Shown: positions 25,110 through 33,262 of the stretch, one piece after another
Numbering within the stretch: the stretch's first letter is position 1
Layout: each line of letters opens with the position of its first letter
NCBI GenBank assembly: GCA_049615605.1
Contig: JBMZFW010000002.1
Coordinates: 1-43,485, forward strand
Direction: 5' to 3'
Source of the DNA: JAQWUY01 sp049615605
GTDB taxonomy: Bacteria > Pseudomonadota > Alphaproteobacteria > JAQWUY01
Length of the DNA: 43,485 bases
Notes under the pieces: model-generated
The model's input: the letters and a program-made list of their open reading frames with translations, nothing else
Databases searched by the model: none
Told to the model about the DNA's origin: nothing
Translations under genes and position numbers: made by a program

Positions 25110-26225
25110 ATGAAAAATAAAAAATCTGAAAAAATTATTATCATCGGTGGTGGTGTTTGTGGTCTTAGTTGTGGATTGGAACTTGCCAAATTGGGATATG
25201 ATACTGATATATATGAAAAAAATAAAATCGGTACAGGTGCAACAAATAAATCGGGTGGTATGCTTGCCGGCGGAATTGAAAATGAACCAAGTGAACAGAA
25301 CCTGTGGGAATTAAACGCATACAGCCAATCGCTTTGGACGGATTATAAAAAGTCACTTGAAGCCGATTCAAAAATTGATATTGATTATCAAGACCATGGG
25401 ACAATGATGGTTGGCACAACAGCCGACGATATGAACCAAATTGAATTCCTGTATAATTACCAACAATCAATCGGTGTTAATACGGAAATGTTATCCGCCC
25501 GTGATATTACAAAGATAGAACCGCACCTTAAAACAACGGGCGGTATGATTGTTAAATCTGACCACCAAGTTGACAGTATTAAATTAACATTCGCCCTTGC
25601 AACCGCATTTACAAAATTGGGCGGTAATGTTTTTGAAGGCACGGAAATTAAAAAGATTATTCACGATGGTACAACCGCAACGGGGATTGAACTTAACGAT
25701 GGCACAATTAAAACCGCTGATAAAATATTAATCGCAAGCGGAATAGACACGCCAGAATTATTAAAGGACATTATTCAAATTCCAATCCGCCCATTAAAGG
25801 GGCAGATGTTAAGCCTTAATATGAATACCCGTTTAATTGATAGGGTAATATGGGCACCAAAGACTTATCTTATTCCAAAATCAGATAACACATTGTTAAT
25901 TGGCGCAACAGTTGAAGAACAGGGTTTAAATAATGACATTACCGCAGGCGGTATATATTCATTGCTTGAATCAGCATGGCGAGTTCTTCCGTCAATAGAA
26001 GACTTACCGATAAAAGATATGTGGGTTGGTTTTCGCCCCACCGCCCGTGATGATGCACCGATACTTGGCAAATTACCTGTAAACGGTTTGTATATGGCAT
26101 CGGGTCATCACCGCAATGGTATCTTGCTTGCCCCTGCCACAGGTAAAATAATGGCACAAGTAATTGATACAGATACAAACCCAGACATTATAAACAATTT
26201 CACTATTGATAGATTCAGTAAATAA
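25110..26225 (+). CDS. thiO: Glycine oxidase ThiO-like FAD enzyme
   Basis: ThiO oxidises glycine to dehydroglycine for thiazole synthesis. From the ATG at 25110 the protein has 371 residues. A longer GTG reading from 25029 adds residues unlike the family. The Rossmann motif IIIIGGGVCGLSCG is at about 9-22, followed by GTGATNKSGGMLAGGIE. The C-terminus RPTARDDAPILGKLPVNGLYMASGHHRNGILLAPATG is typical of DAO-type ThiO. It heads the thiO-thiS-thiG-thiE run, which supports the assignment over a generic D-amino acid oxidase. Confidence 0.88.
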   Translation: MKNKKSEKIIIIGGGVCGLSCGLELAKLGYDTDIYEKNKIGTGATNKSGGMLAGGIENEPSEQNLWELNAYSQSLWTDYKKSLEADSKIDIDYQDHGTMMVGTTADDMNQIEFLYNYQQSIGVNTEMLSARDITKIEPHLKTTGGMIVKSDHQVDSIKLTFALATAFTKLGGNVFEGTEIKKIIHDGTTATGIELNDGTIKTADKILIASGIDTPELLKDIIQIPIRPLKGQMLSLNMNTRLIDRVIWAPKTYLIPKSDNTLLIGATVEEQGLNNDITAGGIYSLLESAWRVLPSIEDLPIKDMWVGFRPTARDDAPILGKLPVNGLYMASGHHRNGILLAPATGKIMAQVIDTDTNPDIINNFTIDRFSK

Positions 26226-26239
26226 GTTATAATTAGCAA

Positions 26240-26443
26240 ATGAATTTAATAATCAATGGCGAACAACTTAACAGCACCAAACAAACACTTGCTGATATTT
26301 TAATGGAACAAGGAATTTCCATTGACACAAAAGGTGTGGCGGTTGCACTTAATGAACAAGTAATCACAAAGTCAAAATGGAATGAAACAAACCTTAATGA
26401 TAATGATGTGATTGAAATTGTAAAACCATTTCAAGGCGGTTAA
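26240..26443 (+). CDS. thiS: Thiazole sulfur carrier protein ThiS
   Basis: 67 residues of a beta-grasp protein starting MNLIINGEQ and ending VKPFQGG. The terminal Gly-Gly is adenylated and thiocarboxylated to deliver sulfur to ThiG. It sits 14 nt after thiO and 8 nt before thiG. No thiF is nearby, so adenylation must come from elsewhere, such as a MoeB-like enzyme. Confidence 0.93.
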   Translation: MNLIINGEQLNSTKQTLADILMEQGISIDTKGVAVALNEQVITKSKWNETNLNDNDVIEIVKPFQGG

Positions 26444-26451
26444 AAAAAATA

Positions 26452-27219
26452 ATGAGTGATATTTTTGAAATAGGCGATTTAAAATTAAACAGTCGTTTAC
26501 TTGTGGGAACAGCAATGTTTCCAAATCAACAAACGATGGTTGATGCCATACAAGCAAGCGGTTCTGAATTCGTTACCGTATCAATTCGTCGTATATCAAT
26601 GGAACAATACAACGAAAGCCCAATTGATTTATTAAAGGGTTATAACATTTTACCAAATACCGCAGGGTGCGAAACACCAAAAGATGTAATCTTAACCGCA
26701 AACCTTGCAAGGGAAAGTTTAGAAACGAATTGGATTAAGCTGGAATTAATTGCCGATAGGCAAACATTATACCCAGATGTGGAAAACATTGTTGATGTTG
26801 CCGAAGAACTTGTAAAAGATGGCTTTAATGTATTACCATATTGCACAGACGACCCAATTATATGTAAAAAGCTTGCCGATGTTGGGTGTAAAGCTGTAAT
26901 GCCACTTGGCGCACCAATTGGAACGGGCTTGGGCATTTGCAATCCATATAACATTGAACTTATTTGTAAAAATTCATCTGTGCCTGTAATCCTTGATGCG
27001 GGAATTGGCACGCCATCTGATGCAACGCGCGCAATGGAACTTGGTTGTTCTGCGGTTCTGTTAAATACAGCCATTTCAAAATCAGAAGACCCAGTCCTTA
27101 TGGCATCTGCATTCAAAGACGCGGTAAGTGCAGGACGCAAAGGTTATTTATCTGGTCGTATGGCAAAGAAATTCCACGCGGAAGCATCATCCCCACAAAT
27201 GGGATTGATTGGTGGGTAA
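26452..27219 (+). CDS. thiG: Thiazole synthase ThiG
   Basis: ThiG builds the thiamine thiazole phosphate from DXP, dehydroglycine and ThiS thiocarboxylate. The 255 residues form a TIM barrel. SRLLVGTAMFPN is at about 14-25, and VTVSIRR, NWIKLELIAD (Lys96 expected to form the DXP imine), MPLGAPIGTGLGI, LDAGIGTPSDA and CSAVLLNTAI are all present. The C-terminus SSPQMGLIGG is normal. Spacing to thiE is 2 nt. Confidence 0.95.
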   Translation: MSDIFEIGDLKLNSRLLVGTAMFPNQQTMVDAIQASGSEFVTVSIRRISMEQYNESPIDLLKGYNILPNTAGCETPKDVILTANLARESLETNWIKLELIADRQTLYPDVENIVDVAEELVKDGFNVLPYCTDDPIICKKLADVGCKAVMPLGAPIGTGLGICNPYNIELICKNSSVPVILDAGIGTPSDATRAMELGCSAVLLNTAISKSEDPVLMASAFKDAVSAGRKGYLSGRMAKKFHAEASSPQMGLIGG

Positions 27220-27221
27220 TT

Positions 27222-27806
27222 GTGCTTCCTAGTATCTGTGTGTTAAGCGACAGTAAATCTGCCGATAAAAAAATAAATGATATTTTAAAACAATGTATTG
27301 ATAATGGTGCAAATTGGATTGCCATTCGTGAATACGATTTAGATGAATCTGAATTACAAAACTTATGCGAAGAAATTATTAAGTACGGTGAAAGCACGGG
27401 AACATTAATAAGCGTTTGGAACAATTCAAAAATTGCCGAAGATTTACAAATCGGTCTGCACCAATCCATTGATAACCTAGATACCAGTATTAAAAATAAC
27501 TTGGGTTATGACAGCCCGCTTGGTGTATCAACCCACAATGAAACAGAAATGACACAAGCCCGCGGGTCTGATTACATTACATTAAGTCCAGTTTTTGACA
27601 GCATATCAAAAAATGGCTACACAGGGTTTGGTCTTGATAAATTATCAAGCCTTGCAATGTATTCAAACACCCCTGTCTTTGCAATGGGCGGCATTGATGA
27701 AAGCAATATTGACAGCGTATTTGAAGCGGGTGTTTATGGGGCTTTCTTATGTGGTAGTGTAATGAAAAACCCAGATATATTAAAGTCCTTAAACGAATAT
27801 TTATAA
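27222..27806 (+). CDS. thiE: ThiE/TenI-family thiamine phosphate synthase-like protein
   Basis: ThiE joins the pyrimidine and thiazole phosphates. The frame is open upstream inside thiG, but the family N-terminus (LPSICVLSD) begins at a GTG at 27222, 2 nt after the thiG stop and preceded by GGTGGG; this gives 194 residues. Visible motifs are WIAIREYDLDESEL, GSDYITLSPVF, TGFGLDKL and VFAMGGIDESN. The ReK motif reads REY and GPVF reads SPVF, so TenI-like thiazole tautomerase is a real alternative. Operon position favours a thiamine role. Confidence 0.78.
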   Translation: MLPSICVLSDSKSADKKINDILKQCIDNGANWIAIREYDLDESELQNLCEEIIKYGESTGTLISVWNNSKIAEDLQIGLHQSIDNLDTSIKNNLGYDSPLGVSTHNETEMTQARGSDYITLSPVFDSISKNGYTGFGLDKLSSLAMYSNTPVFAMGGIDESNIDSVFEAGVYGAFLCGSVMKNPDILKSLNEYL

Positions 27807-27879
27807 AAACCTTTGCAATTATTGTCTTTTTCGCATATATTTACTTCTTGAAAATATATACATTTAAAAGGTGGCAGTT

Positions 27880-29286
27880 ATGAATATTATCAAATCTTTA
27901 TCTTTAGCATTATTTGCTATTGCAGTTCCAAGTTTCGCATTTGCAAGTACATCGGTGGGTGATTACACAACAACACTTGCAGGTTTAATTGCGGTTGCAA
28001 CATTTGTTATTGCATATTTACTAGTAATATTTGAAGAACAGCTTCACCTTAAAAAATCAGTCCCTGTAATTACAGCGGCGGGTGTGATTTGGTTTATCGT
28101 TGCCGCTGTATTATCAAAAACGGGTGATATGCACACAGCAAACGAAGCATTCAAACACGCCATTATTGAATTTGCCGAATTATTCTTATTCTTGCTAGCG
28201 GCGATGACATTTATTAATTCAATGCAGGTATTTGATGTATTTGAAGCAATCCGTGCAAAAATTATTCGTATGGGGTTATCATTAAAAGCTATCTTTTGGG
28301 TAACTGGTTTAATCGCATTCTTCTTATCACCAGTTGTAGATAACTTAACAACGGCACTTGTTATGGGTACAATTGTACTAGCTGTTGCACAAAATAATTC
28401 AAAATTTATTGCCCTTGCGTGTTTAAACATTGTTGTTGCGGCAAACGCAGGCGGTGCATTTTCACCATTTGGTGATATTACAACATTAATGGTATGGCAA
28501 TCAGGTAAAGTACAATTTGTTGAATTCCTTGCCCTATTTGTTCCAAGTGTTGTTAACTGGATTGTTCCAGCGGTTATAATGAGCTTTACAATTGAAAACA
28601 AACAACCAAAAGGTTTCGTTGGTGATGCCAAAGTTGCCGATGGTGGTTATATGGTTGTTGCCTTGTTTATTCTTTCAATCGTAATGGCTGTATCGGCACA
28701 CAATATGTTCCACATGCCACCAGTTCTTGGTATGATGACTGGTCTTGGTTTATTAAAGTTTTATGCGTGGATTTACGATCACAATATTTCAATCCACCAA
28801 TTAACATCTGATACAAAAGGTTTAGAAAAACGCCTGCAAGAACGCGCAAAAAGAAAGTTTGATATTTTCAAAGAAGTTGAACGCGCGGAATGGGATACAC
28901 TATTATTCTTCTATGGGGTTGTTGTATGTGTTGGCGGTTTAGGTACGCTTGGTTATATGGCATTGTTATCTGATATTATGTACAACCAAATTGGTGTGTT
29001 ACCTGCAAACATTCTTGTTGGTGTATTATCGGCAATCGTTGATAACATTCCTGTAATGTTTGCCGTATTAACAATGGATCCACAAATGGCACTTAACGAT
29101 TGGTTGCTTGTAACATTAACTGCTGGTGTTGGTGGTTCAATGTTATCAATTGGTTCAGCCGCAGGTGTTGCAATGATGGGTCAAGCCCGTGGTTATTACA
29201 CATTCTTTAGCCACCTTAAATGGACTTGGGCAATTGCACTGGGTTATGGTGCGTCTATTTGGGTGCATATCTTAATCAACGGTTAA
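27880..29286 (+). CDS. nhaD: NhaD-type Na+/H+ antiporter
   Basis: NhaD exports Na+ or Li+ in exchange for H+ at the inner membrane. The ATG at 27880 (468 residues) follows AAGGTGG and begins a signal-like segment ending FAFAST. A GTG three codons upstream is the only alternative. Twelve or so hydrophobic helices are visible, with family motifs SPVVDNLTTALVMGTIVLAV, NAGGAFSPFGDITTLMVWQSGKV and DNIPVMFAVLTMDP. The gene is co-directional with the thi genes, 73 bp after thiE, but functionally unrelated. Confidence 0.94.
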   Translation: MNIIKSLSLALFAIAVPSFAFASTSVGDYTTTLAGLIAVATFVIAYLLVIFEEQLHLKKSVPVITAAGVIWFIVAAVLSKTGDMHTANEAFKHAIIEFAELFLFLLAAMTFINSMQVFDVFEAIRAKIIRMGLSLKAIFWVTGLIAFFLSPVVDNLTTALVMGTIVLAVAQNNSKFIALACLNIVVAANAGGAFSPFGDITTLMVWQSGKVQFVEFLALFVPSVVNWIVPAVIMSFTIENKQPKGFVGDAKVADGGYMVVALFILSIVMAVSAHNMFHMPPVLGMMTGLGLLKFYAWIYDHNISIHQLTSDTKGLEKRLQERAKRKFDIFKEVERAEWDTLLFFYGVVVCVGGLGTLGYMALLSDIMYNQIGVLPANILVGVLSAIVDNIPVMFAVLTMDPQMALNDWLLVTLTAGVGGSMLSIGSAAGVAMMGQARGYYTFFSHLKWTWAIALGYGASIWVHILING

Positions 29287-29365
29287 TTAATTATTTTAAT
29301 TGATAATTATCTGCAAAAGGGAACGCTTAATTACTTATCGTAGTCTTCGCGTTCCCTTTATTTAT
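29284..29365 (+). terminator. nhaD terminator / 3'-end structured element, copy 3 (outer 3' arm missing)
   Basis: After the TAA comes ATTATTTTAATTGATAATTATCTGCA, matching the head of the other elements; here it is described by parts: ATTATCTGCA at 29306-29315. An 11-bp perfect stem AAAGGGAACGC (29316-29326) pairs with GCGTTCCCTTT (29349-29359). It encloses TTA, an ATTAC/GTAGT inner stem and CTTCG. A T-rich run ATTTATTT follows, as in an intrinsic terminator. The expected TTGATACT and closing arm are absent; repeat family 1 begins at 29356. Confidence 0.75.
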
Positions 29366-29659
29366 TTAGGGGCTGTGCCCCGCTCATTCCATTCGCTCCC
29401 CCACGCTTCGCTTTCGCTACGCGACTTCGCCTTGCTCGTTTGTCAAAACAACATATGTTGTTTTGCGGGTTTGTTTTAAAATAGTATTGGATTTATTTTA
29501 CAGATTATAAAGTCTGGGTTGGCTTTATTTATTTAGGGGCTGTGCCCCGCTCATTCCATTCGCTCCCCCACGCTTCGCTTTCGCTACGCGACTTCGCCTT
29601 GCTCGTTTGTCAAAACAACATATGTTGTTTTGCGGGTTTATTTTAAAATAGTATTAGAT
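29287..29659. other. nhaD/glmM convergent intergenic region (373 bp)
   Basis: No gene is seen. The interval is almost filled by the nhaD terminator element and two tandem copies of repeat family 1. The only unassigned stretch is the 16-bp linker 29507-29522. Confidence 0.7.
29356..29506 (+). repeat. Repeat family 1, copy A
   Basis: 151 bp matching copy B at all but two positions. It contains a GGGGC-TGT-GCCCC hairpin and a GC-rich run with repeated TTCGCT and CGCGACTTCGCCTTGCTCG. A 22-bp perfect palindrome lies at 29444-29465, centred on CATATG. The right end carries a copy of the last 14 bp of glmM including its stop. Confidence 0.95.
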
Positions 29660-29673
29660 TTATTTTACAGATT
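29523..29673 (+). repeat. Repeat family 1, copy B (overlaps the glmM 3' end)
   Basis: Second copy, offset 167 bp from copy A. Its right end (29660-29673) is the real end of glmM. The palindrome is at 29611-29632. The shared glmM tail shows that copies A and B arose by local duplication, not by two independent insertions. Confidence 0.95.
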
Positions 29674-30997
29674 CAACAACTGCCACAATGTCATTTACAC
29701 ATTGTTCAACCAGTTCCAAGTTTTGACCTTCTGCCATTACACGGATAATTGGTTCTGTTCCGCTTTTACGGATTAATGTTCTTCCCGTGCCTGACAATTT
29801 ATCGTCCGCATCTTTAATGGCTTTTACAACCGCATCATTATCAAGGACTGAAAAATCATTCACACGCACATTTTTTAATATTTGTGGATATGGTTCAAAA
29901 GCATTACAAAGTGTTGATGCCTTTACATTGTTTTCAAGCAATGCAGACAATACATAAATCCCCGCAACGACACCATCGCCCGTTGTGGCAAAATCACTTG
30001 TGATAATATGCCCCGATTGTTCCCCGCCAAAGTTTGCACCACTGCGACGCATTTCTTCGCCAACATATCGGTCGCCAACGGCGGTTCTTGTTAAACCAAT
30101 ACCTTTGTTTTTAAGATATTCTTCCAATCCCATATTTGACATAACCGTTGCAACAACATTGCCCTTTAATGAACCTTGTGTATTTAGGTAATCGGCAACG
30201 ATTGCAATAATCTGATCGCCGTCAATAATATTGCCCAGTTCATCAACAACAATTAATCTGTCCGCATCACCATCAAGGGCAAGACCAATGTCCGCCTTTT
30301 CAGCAACAACCAATTCGGCTAAGCTTTGCGGGGCGGTTGCACCCACACCTTCGTTAATGTTTTTACCATTTGGTTTGTCACCAATTTGGATAACCTTTGC
30401 ACCCAATTCTTCAAACACTTTCGGTGCGATTTTATAGCTAGCCCCGTTTGCCGTATCAAGGGCAATTTTTAAACCGCTTAAATCTTTACCAATTGGCAAT
30501 GCTGTTTTTACATATTCGGTGTATCTGCCTGCCACATCTTCCAATCGCATTGCACGACCAACTTTTTCCGCAGGGGCGTAAAGTTCATTAATATCCCCAT
30601 CCATAAGGCGTTCAATTTCAATTTCCACATTGTCCGATAATTTATAACCATCTGGTGCAAATATTTTAATACCATTATCGTAATATGGATTATGGCTTGC
30701 AGAAATCATTATCCCCGCATCAGCCCTTAACGATTTTGTAAGAATTGGAATGGCAGGTGTTGGTACTGGCCCAACCAGAACAACATCCATACCCGCACTG
30801 GTTAATCCCGCAACAAGCGAAGTTTCAACCATATAACCAGATAACCTTGTGTCTTTGCCAATGATAACCAATTGACGCCCCACAAGGCTTTTGAAATAAT
30901 GCCCCGCAGCGATACCAAGACGCAATGATAATTCAGGTGTCATATTACCCGAATTAACCAAACCACGAATGCCATCAGTTCCAAAATATTTTTTCAT
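29660..30997 (-). CDS. glmM: Phosphoglucosamine mutase
   Basis: GlmM converts glucosamine-6-P to glucosamine-1-P for UDP-GlcNAc, and so for peptidoglycan and LPS. From the ATG at 30997 it has 445 residues and begins MKKYFGTDGIRG, the family N-terminus. An upstream in-frame start adding 8 residues is unlikely. The catalytic serine is Ser100 in ISASHNPYYDNG. The metal loop DGDADR holds Asp242, Asp244 and Asp246, and RKSGTEPIIRVM closes the phosphate site. It follows ftsH, as is usual in alphaproteobacteria, but across a 313-bp repeat-rich gap with its own possible promoter. Confidence 0.96.
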   Translation of the reverse strand: MKKYFGTDGIRGLVNSGNMTPELSLRLGIAAGHYFKSLVGRQLVIIGKDTRLSGYMVETSLVAGLTSAGMDVVLVGPVPTPAIPILTKSLRADAGIMISASHNPYYDNGIKIFAPDGYKLSDNVEIEIERLMDGDINELYAPAEKVGRAMRLEDVAGRYTEYVKTALPIGKDLSGLKIALDTANGASYKIAPKVFEELGAKVIQIGDKPNGKNINEGVGATAPQSLAELVVAEKADIGLALDGDADRLIVVDELGNIIDGDQIIAIVADYLNTQGSLKGNVVATVMSNMGLEEYLKNKGIGLTRTAVGDRYVGEEMRRSGANFGGEQSGHIITSDFATTGDGVVAGIYVLSALLENNVKASTLCNAFEPYPQILKNVRVNDFSVLDNDAVVKAIKDADDKLSGTGRTLIRKSGTEPIIRVMAEGQNLELVEQCVNDIVAVVESVK

Positions 30998-31003
30998 AAA
31001 TAT

Positions 31004-31032
31004 ATAATAGCAAAAAACCACGGGGCTTTACA
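31004..31032 (-). promoter_or_regulatory. Possible leaderless promoter of glmM
   Basis: TGTAAA (31032-31027), a 17-bp spacer and TATTAT (31009-31004) lie on the minus strand, 6 nt before the glmM ATG. The -35 is poor (three of six) and lies in the loop of a terminator-like hairpin. No Shine-Dalgarno sequence is present. Confidence 0.3.
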
Positions 31033-31037
31033 GCCCC
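31012..31037 (-). terminator. Intrinsic terminator-like hairpin just upstream of glmM
   Basis: The minus strand reads GGGGCT-GTAA-AGCCCC, then GTGG and TTTTTTG. It should stop transcription from the ftsH side, so glmM would need its own promoter. It ends 14 nt before the glmM ATG. Confidence 0.6.
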
Positions 31038-31211
31038 TGCATATAACTTTTTATGACAGATTATTACATTTATATTTAAGGGGATTAGCCTTGCTCGTTT
31101 ATAAATAAAACAAAATCAAAATAGATTTTAGTTAGTGCAAAAAACAATTCCTAAATGAGTTTTATGCGTCTAAATAAAACAATATCAAAATAGATTTTAA
31201 AAACAATGTTG

Positions 31212-31316
31212 AAATAGATTTTAGTTAGTGCAGAATCAAACAAGCCCGACACGATGTTTAGGTTTAACTAAATGAGTGTCGGGATTGGTTAGATAATGTG
31301 CAACTAAAATCTATTT
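31212..31316 (-). repeat. 3'-end structured element, copy 4 (after ftsH)
   Basis: In the minus sense, AAATAGATTTTAGTT (31316-31302, containing the ftsH TAG) pairs perfectly with AACTAAAATCTATTT (31226-31212). Inside are TTGCACATTATCT and the middle stem CCCGACAC/GTGTCGGG (31283-31276 with 31252-31245). Next come TCA, the inner stem TTTAG/CTAAA with a 6-nt loop, CATCG, and TTTGATTCT. It probably terminates ftsH transcription or protects its 3' end. Confidence 0.75.
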
Positions 31317-33206
31317 CTTTTTAGTAGAAGGAACTGACTTTGTAGCTTTTTTAGCAGTCTTCTCTTCATACTTTTCCGCTGTTTCGCGTTTAAGTTTTTT
31401 GCCTTTGATTACCGTATTGATTTCATCACCGCTTAGTGTTTCATATTCAATCAATGCTTTGGCAAGTAAGTGTAATTGTTTAATGTTCTTCTTTAAAATT
31501 GCACGGCAAGTTTTTGTTGCTTCGTCAACGATTGCTTTGATTTCCGCATCAATTAATTTTGAAGTTTCTTCACTTACATTGGCACGACCCGTTTGGTTTG
31601 AACCGCGTAGGAATGATTGTTCTTCGCTTTCAACCAAGCGTAATGTACCAACCTTGCTTGAATAACCCCATTCAAGAACCATCTTTGATGCCATATCTGT
31701 TATCATTTGGATATCGCTTGATGCACCAGTTGTAATTTTTTCTTTACCGTAAATCATTTCTTCGGCAATACGACCAGCAATACCAACAACAAGGTTTGCT
31801 TTTAATTTTTCATAAGAAATTGAAACGCTGTCCCTTTCAGGCAGACGCATTACCATACCCAACGCACGACCGCGTGGGATAATTGTTGCTTTGTGTACTG
31901 GATCAGATGCAGGTGAATGAACCGTTGCCAGTGCGTGTCCGGCTTCGTGGTATGCAGTTAATTCTTTTTCTTCATCGCTAAGGGCTAATGAACGGCGTTC
32001 TGCACCCATCATTACCTTATCTTTTGCATCTTCAAAATCTTGGTGGTGAACAACATTGTGATTACGGCGAACCGCAAGCAAAGCTGCTTCGTTAACAAGG
32101 TTTGCTAAATCCGCACCAGAAAATCCAGGTGTACCACGGGCAATAAGTTTAACATTTACATTTGCCGCCATTGGTACTTTTTTCATATGTACAGATAAAA
32201 TCTTTTCACGACCGTTAATGTCTGGGTTTGGAACAACCACTTGACGGTCAAAGCGACCTGGTCTTAATAACGCAGGGTCAAGAACATCTGGTCTGTTTGT
32301 TGCCGCCATAACAATAACGCTTTCGTTATCTTCAAAGCCATCCATTTCAACAAGCATTTGATTAAGTGTCTGTTCGCGTTCGTCATTACCACCGCCCATA
32401 CCAGTGCCACGACGACGACCAACCGCATCAAGTTCGTCAACAAAGATAATACATGGTGAATTTTTCTTTGCTTGTTCAAACATATCACGCACCCTTGCCG
32501 CACCAACACCAACAAACATTTCTACAAAGTCAGAGCCAGAGATAGAAAAGAACGGAACGCCCGCTTCACCAGCAACAGCCCTTGCCGTTAATGTTTTACC
32601 CGTACCCGGAGGTCCCACAAGTAAAACACCCCTTGGCAATTTACCGCCAAGTCTTTGATATTTTTTCGGGTCGCGTAAGAAATCAACCGTTTCTTGTAAG
32701 TCTTCTTTGGCTTCGTCAATACCCGCCACATCGTCAAATGTGACTTTTTTACTGCTTTCATTAAGTAATTTAGCACGGGATTTACCCATACCCATTGCTT
32801 TGCCAGCACCACCGCCAGAACCCATTCCACGCATAAAGAAAATCCATACAGCGATTAATAATAACATTGGGAACCAGTTTAATAACACGGCTAAGAATGT
32901 TGGCATATCGTCTTCTTTTTCAGATGCAGAAACAACAACAGATTTGCTCATAAGATTTGGAACTAAGTTCGGGTCCCTTGGGGCAACTGTTTTAAATGCC
33001 TTGCCATTTTTAAATTTACCGCGAATTGTATTGCCCGAAATTGATACTTGCGTCACATTGCCTTTGTTAACATCATTAACAAATGTGCTGTATGGAACAT
33101 TTTCCATTTTACCAGCTGTATCGTTATCAGCGCTAAAGTTATTGATTAAAAAACCAATACCAATCGCAATTAAAGCCCAAACTAAAATATTCTTATTTAT
33201 TTTCAT
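31311..33206 (-). CDS. ftsH: ATP-dependent zinc metalloprotease FtsH
   Basis: A membrane-anchored AAA+ protease for quality control and regulated proteolysis. The 631 residues have two transmembrane segments (about 7-22 and 104-124) around a periplasmic domain. Walker A is at 198-205 (GPPGTGKT), Walker B is IIFVDELD (253-260), and the second region of homology is ATNRPDVLDPALLRPGRFDRQ. The zinc site is His420-Glu421-x-x-His424. The C-terminus is Lys/Thr-rich. AGGAAAC precedes the ATG. It follows tilS by 56 bp. Confidence 0.97.
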   Translation of the reverse strand: MKINKNILVWALIAIGIGFLINNFSADNDTAGKMENVPYSTFVNDVNKGNVTQVSISGNTIRGKFKNGKAFKTVAPRDPNLVPNLMSKSVVVSASEKEDDMPTFLAVLLNWFPMLLLIAVWIFFMRGMGSGGGAGKAMGMGKSRAKLLNESSKKVTFDDVAGIDEAKEDLQETVDFLRDPKKYQRLGGKLPRGVLLVGPPGTGKTLTARAVAGEAGVPFFSISGSDFVEMFVGVGAARVRDMFEQAKKNSPCIIFVDELDAVGRRRGTGMGGGNDEREQTLNQMLVEMDGFEDNESVIVMAATNRPDVLDPALLRPGRFDRQVVVPNPDINGREKILSVHMKKVPMAANVNVKLIARGTPGFSGADLANLVNEAALLAVRRNHNVVHHQDFEDAKDKVMMGAERRSLALSDEEKELTAYHEAGHALATVHSPASDPVHKATIIPRGRALGMVMRLPERDSVSISYEKLKANLVVGIAGRIAEEMIYGKEKITTGASSDIQMITDMASKMVLEWGYSSKVGTLRLVESEEQSFLRGSNQTGRANVSEETSKLIDAEIKAIVDEATKTCRAILKKNIKQLHLLAKALIEYETLSGDEINTVIKGKKLKRETAEKYEEKTAKKATKSVPSTKKK

Positions 33207-33262
33207 TAAGTTGTTTCCTAAAAACTAGTTTTTGAATTGTTGATAATAATATAATGATTTTT

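Larger units (their letters stand above)
30998..31310. other. ftsH-glmM intergenic region (313 bp)
   Basis: No gene is seen. From the ftsH side it holds the structured 3' element, then a degenerate stretch with copies of AAATAGATTTTAGTTAGTGC (31119-31138 and 31212-31231) and of AATAAAACAATATCAAAATA-like sequence. A fragment of repeat family 1 (GCCTTGCTCGTTT, about 31088-31100) follows, then a GC hairpin with T-run just before glmM. Confidence 0.65.

Noticed and set aside
27045..27221. 59-residue N-terminal extension of thiE inside thiG
   Set aside because: It overlaps the conserved ThiG C-terminus and encodes nothing like ThiE; the GTG at 27222 fits the family start.
29401..29440. Short coding remnant in the GC-rich part of repeat family 1
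   Set aside because: No open frame with a start and recognisable product; the bias comes from repeated TTCGCT and GCGA motifs.
31212..31316. MITE with terminal inverted repeats
   Set aside because: Outer arms differ completely between copies and include each gene's own stop codon. A MITE would keep its ends and vary in the target. Not fully excluded.
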